A stretch of 64,000 nt of DNA from Rhodoplanes serenus (lineage in GTDB: Bacteria > Pseudomonadota > Alphaproteobacteria > Rhizobiales > Xanthobacteraceae), in NCBI GenBank assembly GCA_945897515.1, contig CAMDFO010000014.1, positions 20,015-84,014 of the forward strand. The letters run 5' to 3'. The notes below the pieces were generated by a model, which saw only the letters and a list, made by a program, of their open reading frames with translations, was not told the DNA's origin and did no database searches. Positions 33,799 to 42,194 of this stretch are shown one piece after another; position 1 is the stretch's first letter, and every line of letters begins with the position of its first letter. The translations under genes and the position numbers were made by a program.

Positions 33799-34773
33799 AT
33801 GATCAATCGTCGCACGCTGCTTCTCGGCGCTGCTCTCACCCCGCTTGCGGCCGCCGCTCCGGCCTTCGGTCAAGCCGGCTGGCCAGACCGCGTGCTCAAG
33901 ATCGTGGTGCCGTTCGCGCCGGGCTCGTTCACCGACGTCTCGGCTCGGCTGCTGGCGCAGGAGCTCACGGGGCAGCTCGGCCAGTCGGTGATCGTCGAGA
34001 ACCGCGGCGGCGCAGGCGGCACCGCCGGGGCGCTCGCGGTCGTGCGCTCGGCACCGGACGGCTACACGCTGCTGCTGACCGATACCTCGCTCTCCATTTC
34101 TCCCGGTCTCTATCCGAACCTGGCCTATGACACGGTGAAGGACCTGGCGCAGATCAGCCGGATCGCGGACTCGCCGTCGATCCTGCTGGTGCGCCCGGGA
34201 TTGGGGCCGAAGACGCTCGCGGATTTGGTCGCGCTTGCCAAGCAGAAGCCGGGCGAGGTCACGTTTGGCTCCGGCGGGCCGGGATCGTCCGCGCATCTCG
34301 CAATGGAATTGCTGCTAAACGTCACCGGGACCAAGGCGCTGCACGTACCGTTCCGCGGGGTGGCGGCGGCAATCGCGGAGGTCATCGCCGGCCGCGTCGA
34401 CATGGCGATCGCCAGTCTGGCGTCGGGCGTGGCGCATGTGAAGGCAGGTACGCTGGTCGGTGTTGCAGTGTCGGGCGAGAAGCGCAGCGCGTTGCTGCCC
34501 GATGTGCCGACCTTTATCGAGGCCGGCGCACCGCGATACGACATGTCCTACTGGTGGGGGATCGCGGCGCCGGCCGGTACGCCGCGGCCGATTGTCGAGC
34601 GGCTGCACCGCGAGATTGTCAAAGCCTGCGCCCAGCCGCGGCTGCAGAACGCATTCCTCCAGTCCGCGGCGCTTGCCGTCACGTCGACGCCCGAGGAGAT
34701 GACGCGCCATCTGGAGCGGGAAATCGGCGTCTGGCGCGAGGTGATCAAGGCCGCCAACGTGACGATCCAGTAG
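33799..34773 (+). CDS. Bug/TctC-family binding protein with Tat-like signal
   Basis: A 324-residue receptor. The leader MINRRTLLLGAALTPLAAAA has a twin-Arg pair and is cut near AFG at residue 24; then WPDRVLKIVVPFAPGSFTDV. The usual GGxxD is replaced by GSFTD. The block GGPGSSAHLAMELLLNVTG is family-typical. ATG at 33799 has an AGGAGGAACC site, so the upstream in-frame extension is ignored. It is 17 bases after the solute-binding protein and 17 bases before the LigI-like hydrolase, making a three-gene unit. Confidence 0.92.
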   Translation: MINRRTLLLGAALTPLAAAAPAFGQAGWPDRVLKIVVPFAPGSFTDVSARLLAQELTGQLGQSVIVENRGGAGGTAGALAVVRSAPDGYTLLLTDTSLSISPGLYPNLAYDTVKDLAQISRIADSPSILLVRPGLGPKTLADLVALAKQKPGEVTFGSGGPGSSAHLAMELLLNVTGTKALHVPFRGVAAAIAEVIAGRVDMAIASLASGVAHVKAGTLVGVAVSGEKRSALLPDVPTFIEAGAPRYDMSYWWGIAAPAGTPRPIVERLHREIVKACAQPRLQNAFLQSAALAVTSTPEEMTRHLEREIGVWREVIKAANVTIQ

Positions 34774-34790
34774 ATCGAAGGAGAGATCAG

Positions 34791-35666
34791 TTGAGCCACC
34801 AGAACGAACCGCCGCCCGCGTTCCGCGCGCCACCGCTGTCTTGCGACGCGCATTTCCATGTGTTCGGTCCGGCGGACCGCTACCCGCACGGCGGAGTGAA
34901 CGAAAACCTGCGTTACACGCCGCCGCTCGCGCCGCTCTCCGATTACATGGAGCTCGCCAAGCACCTTGGCATGGAGCGCTTCGTGTTCGTGCAGCCCAGC
35001 GCCTATGGCCGCGACAACTCATGCATGCTCGATGCCATGCGCGAGGTCGGGATCGCGCGCTGCCGCGGCATCGTTGACGTCGACGACGATGCGCCGGATT
35101 CCGTGCTCGCCGAGATGGACAAGATTGGCGTGCGCGGTGTGCGCATCAATCAATCGCCGGTCAAGCCGCCGGAGCCGGGTTTCGCCGACACTTGGCGCAA
35201 AAGGATTGAGCGCGTCGATGCGCGCTGCGCCGAGCTTGGTTGGCATGTCGACTTTCTCAATCCGGGCTGGCTGACCGAGGAGCTGCTGCCGGTGTTTGCC
35301 AAGATGCGCTGCTCCTTCACAGTCGCGCACATGGGCATGTTTCTCGCCAAGGACGGGCCGAAGCAGCCCGGCTTTCAGAAGCTGTTGGACGTGCTGCGCC
35401 ACGGCGACGGGCGCATGTGGGTCAAGTTCACCGGCACCTATCGCATGGCAACCTTGCCCACGCTCGCCGACGCTGCTCCGATGGCGCGGGCGCTCATCGA
35501 GGCCGCGCCCGACCGGCTGATCTGGGGCAGCGACTATCCGCACCTGTCGTTCGCGGACAAGGTGGGCTCCGTGCAGCTTTTCAATCTGCTGGCGGGCTGG
35601 GCGCCGGACGACGCAATGCGACGCCGCATCCTGGTCGACAACCCGGCCGCGCTGTTCGGATTCTGA
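34791..35666 (+). CDS. LigI-like amidohydrolase (2-pyrone-4,6-dicarboxylate lactonase family)
   Basis: A 291-residue TIM-barrel lactonase/hydrolase of the COG3618 type. Seen: CDAHFHVFGPADRYP (HxH), VFVQPSAYGRDNSC, WHVDFLNPGWL, FTVAHMGMFLAKDG and the catalytic Asp in IWGSDYPHL. The frame is open far upstream through the Bug gene, but TTG at 34791 has a strong GAAGGAGAG site and gives the right length. It likely opens a lactone made from an aromatic or sugar acid. It is the last gene of the IclR-divergent unit. Confidence 0.87.
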   Translation: MSHQNEPPPAFRAPPLSCDAHFHVFGPADRYPHGGVNENLRYTPPLAPLSDYMELAKHLGMERFVFVQPSAYGRDNSCMLDAMREVGIARCRGIVDVDDDAPDSVLAEMDKIGVRGVRINQSPVKPPEPGFADTWRKRIERVDARCAELGWHVDFLNPGWLTEELLPVFAKMRCSFTVAHMGMFLAKDGPKQPGFQKLLDVLRHGDGRMWVKFTGTYRMATLPTLADAAPMARALIEAAPDRLIWGSDYPHLSFADKVGSVQLFNLLAGWAPDDAMRRRILVDNPAALFGF

Positions 35667-35687
35667 CGGCGTCTCGATGGCAGCGAC

Positions 35688-35711
35688 AGCGCCGCGAACG
35701 CGCGGCGCTGC
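35688..35711. terminator. Strong hairpin between convergent genes
   Basis: CAGCGCCGCG and CGCGGCGCTG form a perfect 10-bp stem around the loop AACG, in the 53-bp gap between convergent stops at 35666 and 35720. No T-run follows on either strand, so it is probably a two-way transcript barrier or 3'-end stabiliser rather than a classic intrinsic terminator. Confidence 0.5.
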
Positions 35712-35719
35712 CACCCCGT

Positions 35720-36571
35720 TCAGTCGGCAAGCTTCGGATAAAGCTTCTGCGCGGTGCGGCCGAAAACCCAGCTCCGGTCGTCCTCGTTGAACGATTGGAA
35801 GGCCGCTCTGGCGGTGGCGAGATTGTCCTTCAACGTTCCCGCCGTCGCCGGAAAATTCGATCCCCATGCCAGCCGCGAAGCACCGAACGTCTGCGCCAGC
35901 TTGCCGAAGAAGCTTTCCGGGGTCGCTTTGCCCCATTCCTTCGGCGACACGTTGAGCGGCGTGATCTTGAGATAGATGTTGGGATAACGCGCGAGGTCGA
36001 AAAACTCCTGGTCTGCGCTGTAGGGCGGACCGTCGGTGAGCTGCGGGCGGGCCAGATGATCGAGGATGATCTTCACGTCGGGAAAGCGGTCCATCAAATC
36101 GCGTAGTTGCGGAAAGCCCTGCGGCGTCATCTGCATGCAGACTGGGATGCCGAGCTTGCCGGCATACTCCCACGCCGGAAATGTGCGCGGATCATGGAAC
36201 CACGTCGACTGTCCCGGCATGGTGCTGCCGGTGGTGAACAGCCGCATTCCGCTGAAGCCCAGATCCAGCCATGACTTCATCTTGGCAGGCGCGTCGGACG
36301 CCAGCACGTCGACCGAGAATACCCCGGTGAAACGTTTCGGATATGCCCCGATGGCCGCTGCGACATAGCTGTTGTCGTGGCCGTAGGCCGTCGAGGCCTG
36401 GACGATTGCCGCCTTGTCCACGCCGGCCGCATCCATCGACTGGACCAGCTTTTCGAACGGCGTCGGCCGGTCGCGCGACCAAGTCGACTGCGTGCCGCCC
36501 AAGGGATCGAGTGGATACTTCGCGGTATCGGTTGCGATCACGTGGGGATGGATGTCGACGACGGATGCCAT
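35720..36571 (-). CDS. Amidohydrolase-2 family protein with Asn at the catalytic Asp position
   Basis: A 283-residue TIM-barrel protein related to the LigI-like neighbour. HxH is at residues 8-10 (DIHPHVI) and another His at 172 (IILDHLARPQ). The usual WGSD(x)P catalytic Asp is Asn239 (LAWGSNFPAT). That change is expected to weaken classical hydrolase chemistry, though a subgroup of the family may carry it naturally. It follows the decarboxylase-like gene by 36 bases, and is the last gene of a minus-strand operon with a Bug receptor and an isocitrate-lyase-family enzyme. Confidence 0.85.
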   Translation of the reverse strand: MASVVDIHPHVIATDTAKYPLDPLGGTQSTWSRDRPTPFEKLVQSMDAAGVDKAAIVQASTAYGHDNSYVAAAIGAYPKRFTGVFSVDVLASDAPAKMKSWLDLGFSGMRLFTTGSTMPGQSTWFHDPRTFPAWEYAGKLGIPVCMQMTPQGFPQLRDLMDRFPDVKIILDHLARPQLTDGPPYSADQEFFDLARYPNIYLKITPLNVSPKEWGKATPESFFGKLAQTFGASRLAWGSNFPATAGTLKDNLATARAAFQSFNEDDRSWVFGRTAQKLYPKLAD

Positions 36572-36607
36572 GGGCGATGCTCGTTGCGATGTTGAATTGG
36601 AGGTGCG

Positions 36608-37588
36608 TCAGAGTTTCTCGGGATCGAGAAAAATCTCGTGCAGCGGCGGCCGCGTCGGAATGAGTCCCTGCTGCAACGCATAGGTGACGAGTGCCTCGAT
36701 GCTCGGCCTGTTGGATTCGATCCCGTAGGGCAGCGGATCGCCGACCAGCGGCGACAGCTCGCGATAGCGCTGGTCCTCTGGCGCATCGCCTTCGCCGCGC
36801 TTGAGGCGCTCCAGGTGCGGCTTCTTGGCGGCGACGAAAGCGTCGAATAGCAAGCGGGCGAGACCGGGATGCCGCGCGATCCGTTCGGTCTTCACCACCA
36901 CCAGACCGTGAATCGGATAGATCCCGGTGCGCCGGAACCACTCGGCCTCGACATTGGCGACGTCGGGGATCAATTCGGGATAGGTCTGCGCCGCAGTCTG
37001 GCCGCCTTGCTCCCAGCCGCCGGTCGGCGGGCCGGCACGGCCGACGCCGGCGGGGCCGGAAAAGCCAGCCTGCAATTCGCCGCTTGCCATCATGCTGACG
37101 AGGGACTGACCGGCCGGCGCGTGGATAACGTTGGGTGGAAGCTTCAGCGTCGTGACGTGCTCCTCGTCATCGACCACCCATGTGACCTTGGAGGAATCAA
37201 GCCCATACTCGTTGACGAAGATGCCGCGCGTATAGACGCCGGTCGTCACCGAAAAGGCGCGCACGCCGACCTTCTTGCCTTCGAGGTCCTTCGGCACTTT
37301 GATGCCGGCATCTGGCCGGGTGACGAAGCCGCCGTGATGGAACCGCCGCATCAGGAACACGGGGAGCGCGATGTAAGGCGCACCGCGGGCACGCGCGATC
37401 ATGTAGGTGGTCGGCGCCATCTCGCAGACGTCGAATTCGAGGTCCCGCACCATCCGGCGGAACGCGGCGATGATCGGCACGACTTCCACGAACTCGGCGT
37501 CGACGCCTGCGATCGGAACGCTGCCATCCTTGAGCGCCTTGGTGTGACCGTAGCTGCCAATTGCAATCTTCAAGCGCCCATCCGGCAT
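36608..37588 (-). CDS. 4,5-dihydroxyphthalate decarboxylase-like protein
   Basis: A 326-residue third member of the signal-less binding-protein-fold family in this window. Seen: LKIAIGSYGHTKAL, FHHGGFVTRPDAGI, PKDLEGKKVGVRAFSVTT and a C-terminal QQGLIPTRPPLHEIFLDPE. It has a Gly/Pro-rich insertion (AGPPTGGWEQGGQ) near residue 195 that the other two lack. ATG at 37588 with GGAG five bases before it is preferred over the GTG at 37594. It lies 28 bases after a Bug receptor and 36 before an amidohydrolase. Confidence 0.8.
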   Translation of the reverse strand: MPDGRLKIAIGSYGHTKALKDGSVPIAGVDAEFVEVVPIIAAFRRMVRDLEFDVCEMAPTTYMIARARGAPYIALPVFLMRRFHHGGFVTRPDAGIKVPKDLEGKKVGVRAFSVTTGVYTRGIFVNEYGLDSSKVTWVVDDEEHVTTLKLPPNVIHAPAGQSLVSMMASGELQAGFSGPAGVGRAGPPTGGWEQGGQTAAQTYPELIPDVANVEAEWFRRTGIYPIHGLVVVKTERIARHPGLARLLFDAFVAAKKPHLERLKRGEGDAPEDQRYRELSPLVGDPLPYGIESNRPSIEALVTYALQQGLIPTRPPLHEIFLDPEKL

Positions 37589-37616
37589 GTCCACTCCGTC
37601 AGCAGATTTTCTGCCG

Positions 37617-38633
37617 TCACTGCTTGGCGATCCCGGCTTTCTCGATCACCCCGGCCCATCGATCGATGTCGCGCGCCATCCGCGCCCGCATCTCCTCCGG
37701 TGTGCTGCCGCGGGCGTTCATTCCGAATTGCTTGGCTCTGCTCTGGAGATCGGGATCGGCCAGAGCGGCATTGATCTCCCGGTTGAGGATTTTCAGCACG
37801 TCGGCCGGCAGGCCCGCGGGCGCGGACAGCGCATTCCAGCTCGTCACCACGTAATCGGGCAGACCGCTTTCCCTCGCGGTCGGCACGTCCGGCAGCAGTG
37901 GGTTTCGCTTCTCATCGGACGACGCGGCGATGTGGATTTTCTTGTCAGCGATGGCGGACTGCAGGCCGGCGTAGAAGTCGAACACGACGTCGACATCCTT
38001 GCGGATCAGAGCGGTGATCAAGTCCGGAGTGGTCCGATAGGTGACGATTGCGGCGTCGATGCCGGTGAGCTGCTTGAACAGATGCGCCGACAGGTTCTGG
38101 GTGCTGCCGGGATTGATCGCCGCGAGGTTGAGCTTGCCCGGATTGGCGCGCGCCGCCTTGATAATGTCCTGCACAGTCTTGTACGGCGAATCGGCTGGCG
38201 TCGCGATCAGCATCTCGAACGACGCCGCGACAGAAATCTGCGTGAAGTCGGTCAGCGCGTTGTAGGGCCGGACCTTGAACAGCGACATGCTGATGGCGGT
38301 GCCGTTGCCGGTGACCAGCATCGTATAGCCGTCCGGCGGCGATTCCATCGTCGCCCTGGCCGACAGCACGCCGCCTGCGCCCGGCCGATTCTCGATGATC
38401 ACCTGCTTGCCCATGCGCTCGGTCATCTTCTGCGCGAGCAGCCGCATCGTGAGATCGCCGACGCCGCCGGGTCCGTAAGGCACGAAAATGCGCATCGTGC
38501 GGGTGGGAAATCCGGACTCCGCCTGCGCGAAAGCCGTCGCGGTGCCCCAGACCAAAGTACAGGCAACGGCGAGCGCGGTCGCGAGCCGTTTCTGTCCGCG
38601 CTCGATGTCCGCGGACACGTTCGATCGTGTCAT
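37617..38633 (-). CDS. Bug/TctC-family binding protein
   Basis: A 338-residue receptor with an extended n-region before the hydrophobic leader (cut near AFA at residue 36), then FPTRTMRIFVPYGPGGVGDL. The central block NPGSTQNLSAHLFKQLTG is a divergent form of the AHLSGELF segment. GGGGAGG ribosome site. It lies 177 bases downstream of the isocitrate-lyase-family gene and 28 upstream of the decarboxylase-like gene, all on the minus strand. Confidence 0.92.
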   Translation of the reverse strand: MTRSNVSADIERGQKRLATALAVACTLVWGTATAFAQAESGFPTRTMRIFVPYGPGGVGDLTMRLLAQKMTERMGKQVIIENRPGAGGVLSARATMESPPDGYTMLVTGNGTAISMSLFKVRPYNALTDFTQISVAASFEMLIATPADSPYKTVQDIIKAARANPGKLNLAAINPGSTQNLSAHLFKQLTGIDAAIVTYRTTPDLITALIRKDVDVVFDFYAGLQSAIADKKIHIAASSDEKRNPLLPDVPTARESGLPDYVVTSWNALSAPAGLPADVLKILNREINAALADPDLQSRAKQFGMNARGSTPEEMRARMARDIDRWAGVIEKAGIAKQ

Positions 38634-38810
38634 GGCGAAACCTCCCCTTGTGGCGCCGTGCCGGTCGTCGAAGTCGACGCCGTTGGCTTATCCCGCAAGA
38701 CTAGCGTGGAGAGGGGGCGGGCGCATCAGGGTTGTGGGCGTGGAGTTCGTGCGACATTTTCGTTGATGGTCGCCAGCATGCGGCGGGCGGCCGAGACCGA
38801 ATGACGGCCG

Positions 38811-39683
38811 CTAATCCTTGGCCTGGTAGCGAGTCTCGCGGCTCCAATAGTCCGGAAATCCCACCACGCCCTGCAGGTCCGTGAACGAGATCGCAGGCGG
38901 CTGCGCGATTGTTGAGCCGGGACGCAGCGCCGCGAGCGTGTTCTGCATGGCGGTCACGGCGGAGGACAAGAGCATCACCGGATAGAGCGCGAGCTTGTAG
39001 CCAACATCCTGCAATTGCGCGGGCGGCAGGATCGGAGACTTGCCGCCGGGCACCATGTTCGCCATGCATGGCTTCGTCATCGCGCCGCAGAAGCGGCGCA
39101 TCTCGTCTTCGGTCTCCGGCGCCTCGAAGAAAATGATATCGGCGCCCTCGGCCTCGAAATCCCGGCAGCGCGCCAACGCCTCGTCGAAACCGTGAACCGC
39201 ACGCGCATCGGTGCGCGCCATGATCAGAATGTCGGCATCGGCCCGCGCATCCACCGCGGCGCGGATTTTCATGCGCGCCTCTTCGCGGGAGATCACCTGC
39301 TTGCCGCGGGTGTGGCCGCATTTCTTGGGACTAACCTGATCCTCGATCATGACTCCCGCGGCGCCGGCGCGGGCATATTCCACCACGGTGCGCTGGACGT
39401 TGAGCGCATTGCCGTAGCCGGTGTCGCCATCGCCGATCAGCGGAACCTTGCCGGCGGCGGAACAGCAGTTGCGCAGGCTGTCGAGCATCTCGGTGAATGA
39501 GATGAGCCCGGTGTCCGGCAGGCCGAGCCGGGCGGCCGAGACCGCAAACCCGCTCATGAACATGACCTTGTAGCCGGCGTTCGCCACAAGCTTGGCCGAG
39601 AGCCCGTCGTAGCATCCCGGCATGATCTCGACGTTCGGCTGAGCCAGAAGCTCGCGCAGTCTTTGAGCGGGTGTCACGAGCAT
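38811..39683 (-). CDS. Isocitrate lyase/PEP mutase-family enzyme (dimethylmalate lyase-like)
   Basis: A 290-residue TIM barrel of the isocitrate lyase superfamily. The catalytic signature PKKCGH (Cys as acid/base) is present near residue 120, with the metal-binding DGDTGYGN near residue 82 and IEDQ just before the signature. The C-terminal FTDLQGVVGFPDYWS matches 2,3-dimethylmalate lyase and petal-death-type enzymes rather than PEP mutase. It cleaves or forms a C-C bond in a malate- or citrate-like acid. ATG at 39683 (AGGTGAA before it) gives the family length; the upstream extension is not family-like. It diverges from the deacetylase gene. Confidence 0.87.
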   Translation of the reverse strand: MLVTPAQRLRELLAQPNVEIMPGCYDGLSAKLVANAGYKVMFMSGFAVSAARLGLPDTGLISFTEMLDSLRNCCSAAGKVPLIGDGDTGYGNALNVQRTVVEYARAGAAGVMIEDQVSPKKCGHTRGKQVISREEARMKIRAAVDARADADILIMARTDARAVHGFDEALARCRDFEAEGADIIFFEAPETEDEMRRFCGAMTKPCMANMVPGGKSPILPPAQLQDVGYKLALYPVMLLSSAVTAMQNTLAALRPGSTIAQPPAISFTDLQGVVGFPDYWSRETRYQAKD

Positions 39684-39835
39684 TTCACCTGTTGAGGCGG
39701 GGCCGGCCAAAAAGCTACGCGAGAGGCATGTGGAGCACAAGAGTTCGGATCGACCACGACTTGCCACATATACAATCGAGATGATGCTGATATTCTTTTT
39801 TGACTTCGTATCGTGTGCAACGACGGAATTATCCC

Positions 39836-40741
39836 ATGAAGTACGATTTCGTGCCGTTTCCCGAGCGCAAGCCGCTCCGCTGGCCAAATGGGAAGCGGCT
39901 CGCCGTGATGATCACGACCAATCTCGAATACTGGGACGCCACCAAGGACACGCCGAAGCCGTTCTACCCGGGCGGTCCTGGGATTGTCGGCGGCGACCTC
40001 CCGGGCAACGTCTATGACAATCCGAACTACACCTGGCGCGAATACGGACAGCGCGTCGGCGTATGGCGCATGTTCGACATCTTCGATCAGTTCGGCGTGC
40101 CCTCGACCTGCACGATGAACGCCAAGATGGGACTGGAGCGGCGCGCCGTGATCGACGCGGCACTTCAGCGAGGCTGGGAAATTGTCGCGCACAACTACGT
40201 GCAGACCGAACTGCTCGCCGATTATTCGTTCGACGAGGACAAGGAACGCGAGGTGATCCGCGAGACCTTGCGCGTCTACAAGGAGATCTGCGGCAAGCCG
40301 GCCAAGGGATGGCTGTCGAGCTCGCTCCGGTGCACGCTCAACACGATCGACATTTTGGCCGAGGAAGGCCTGATCTTCACCACGGACCTGCTCAACGACG
40401 ATCAGCCCTATCTGATCCAGACGCGCTCGGGCAAGCCGATGGTTTCAATTCCCTACACGTCGGAGGTCAACGACTTCACCGTGTTCATGCGGCAGGGCCA
40501 GGACGTCAATGGCGCGTTCCTGGTGTTCAAGGAGCAGTTCGACTGGCTTTATCGCGAGAGCGTGGCCAGCGGGCGGTTCATGAACGTCGGCCTGCATCCG
40601 CATGTCATCGGCCAGGCATTCCGAATTCGCGCCCTGCACGATTTCTTGGCCTACGTGAAACAATTCGACGACGTTTGGTTCGCCACCCGTGAGGAGATCG
40701 CGGATTGGTATCTGAAGAACCATCGGTCGCACATCGGCTGA
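39836..40741 (+). CDS. Polysaccharide deacetylase-family protein (PuuE-like)
   Basis: A 301-residue NodB-fold protein closest in type to PuuE allantoinase-like amidases. Seen: RLAVMITTNLEYWDAT, CTMNAKMGLERR, IVAHNYVQTELLADYS and VGLHPHVIGQAFRIRAL (C-terminal His motif). The polysaccharide label is a family name; cyclic-amide or carbamoyl hydrolysis is equally likely. No leader, so cytoplasmic. Start ATG at 39836 chosen for the family N-terminus (KYDFVPFPERKPLRWPNGK). It is a single gene, divergent from the lyase and convergent with the CoA-transferase. Confidence 0.85.
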   Translation: MKYDFVPFPERKPLRWPNGKRLAVMITTNLEYWDATKDTPKPFYPGGPGIVGGDLPGNVYDNPNYTWREYGQRVGVWRMFDIFDQFGVPSTCTMNAKMGLERRAVIDAALQRGWEIVAHNYVQTELLADYSFDEDKEREVIRETLRVYKEICGKPAKGWLSSSLRCTLNTIDILAEEGLIFTTDLLNDDQPYLIQTRSGKPMVSIPYTSEVNDFTVFMRQGQDVNGAFLVFKEQFDWLYRESVASGRFMNVGLHPHVIGQAFRIRALHDFLAYVKQFDDVWFATREEIADWYLKNHRSHIG

Positions 40742-40768
40742 CGAGCGCCGACAAAAGCACGCAATTTT

Positions 40769-40795
40769 CGAGCGGCTCAACCGAGATGCCGCTCG
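40769..40795. terminator. Hairpin between convergent genes
   Basis: CGAGCGGC at 40769-40776 and GCCGCTCG at 40788-40795 form an 8-bp stem in the gap between the deacetylase (stop 40741) and the CoA-transferase (stop 40826). The flank toward lower coordinates is AATTTT on the plus strand, which does not give a T-run for either transcript, so termination strength is uncertain. Confidence 0.35.
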
Positions 40796-40825
40796 ATGGC
40801 GCCCTGAGCGTGCCTACGTCTCGCT

Positions 40826-42061
40826 TCAGCCGTGCGCAGCAGCCCGTTCGAGCGGAGCCGCATCCGACGCAAGCTTGACGGCGCCGGCGCGGGCCAGCAC
40901 CTCGATGCGGTCACTTGCGTAGCCGAGCTCACGGAGAATTTCCGCCGAGTGCTCGCCGAGCAAGGGAGCAGGGCGTCGGATCGACGGTCCGTCGCGATCC
41001 ATGAGCACCGGATTGCGCACGGTCTTGCTCTTGCCCATACGCGGGTGATCGACCTCCACGACGAGGTCGCGCGCCTTGACCTGCGGATCGTCGAACAGTT
41101 GTGCGTAATCGTTGACGGGCGAGCACGGGATGCCGGCGGCGACGATCAGCGCTTCAAGCTCCTTGACGTTTCGCTTGCGGATTGCCGGCGACAGAATCTC
41201 CAGCAGGGCATCCTCGTTGGACTTGCGTTCTCGCTTGGTCAGGAAGCGCGGATCGTTGCACTCGCGTTCGATGCCGAGCACGCCGACGAGGCGTTGGAAC
41301 TGCTCGTCGGTGGCCGCGCTGATCGCGATGTAGCGATTGTCGCCGGTTTCGAACAATTGCGCCGGCGTATGAACGCGATGGCGATGGCCGATCCGTTGCG
41401 GTACGTGGCCGGTGGTGAGATATTCCGCGGTCTCCCAGACCGCGACTGCGATCGTGGATTCGGACAGCGACACGTCGAACGCGCGTCCATCCTTGTTTCG
41501 GAGCTTGCCGATGATGCCGGTCAGGGCGGCGTAGGTCGCAAACAGGGCCGACACGATGTCCGCGGTTTGGATTCCGGTCCGCATCGGAGCCTCGTCGGGT
41601 TCGCCGGTGATAGAGAGTGATCCAGCAAAAGCCTCGACGGTGAAGTTCACGCCGGCGCGCCGCCGGTACGGACCGGTCTGGCCATAACCCGACACCGAGA
41701 CGTAAGAGAGGGCAGGATTGACCTTGCGAAGATCGTCGGCGCCGAGGCCGAGCTTTTCCAGAGCGCCGGGACGATAGTTCTCGACCAGAAGATCGCTGGT
41801 CTTCGCAAGTTCGATCATGACCTGGCGCGCTTCCGCCTGCTTCAGGTCGAGCGCGATGCTGCGCTTGTTCCGGTTCAGGTTGGCGAAGCACGCGCTCTCG
41901 CCATTGACGAAGGGCGGGAAGTGCCGGGTGTGATCGCCGCCCTTGGGCGGTTCGATTTTGATCACCTCGGCGCCCATGTCGCCCAGAAGCATGCCGCAGA
42001 CCGGCCCTGCGATGTAGTTCCCGAGTTCGAGAACCTTGATCCCCTCGAGAGGTTTTGCCAT
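40826..42061 (-). CDS. CaiB/BaiF-family CoA-transferase
   Basis: A 411-residue class III CoA-transferase that moves CoA from a donor thioester to a carboxylic acid. Seen: VLELGNYIAGPVCGMLLGDMGAEVIKIEPP at the N-terminus, NRNKRSIALDLK, and the catalytic Asp in GIQTADIVSALFATYAAL near residue 170. ATG at 42061 with a GAGGA site; the upstream extension is ignored. It is the last gene after TctA (133-base gap). In this locus it would activate the imported tricarboxylate or its product for cleavage by the HMG-CoA-lyase-like enzyme at 48245. Confidence 0.92.
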   Translation of the reverse strand: MAKPLEGIKVLELGNYIAGPVCGMLLGDMGAEVIKIEPPKGGDHTRHFPPFVNGESACFANLNRNKRSIALDLKQAEARQVMIELAKTSDLLVENYRPGALEKLGLGADDLRKVNPALSYVSVSGYGQTGPYRRRAGVNFTVEAFAGSLSITGEPDEAPMRTGIQTADIVSALFATYAALTGIIGKLRNKDGRAFDVSLSESTIAVAVWETAEYLTTGHVPQRIGHRHRVHTPAQLFETGDNRYIAISAATDEQFQRLVGVLGIERECNDPRFLTKRERKSNEDALLEILSPAIRKRNVKELEALIVAAGIPCSPVNDYAQLFDDPQVKARDLVVEVDHPRMGKSKTVRNPVLMDRDGPSIRRPAPLLGEHSAEILRELGYASDRIEVLARAGAVKLASDAAPLERAAAHG

Positions 42062-42194
42062 CCGGTCGTCCTCTTCCTGAAGTCTGCGAGCCACGTTCCG
42101 CGCCGGGTTCACCCGCTGCGCATCTTTGTCGCGAAGTGTTTCAAGGCAAATGACATCTTTTGGTATCTGACATGAGTTTCCGAACGGTCCGCCG

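Noticed and set aside
36608..37588. Periplasmic ABC-transporter receptor (NMT1-like)
   Set aside because: No leader peptide and no ABC permease or ATPase nearby; the decarboxylase-like subgroup fits better.
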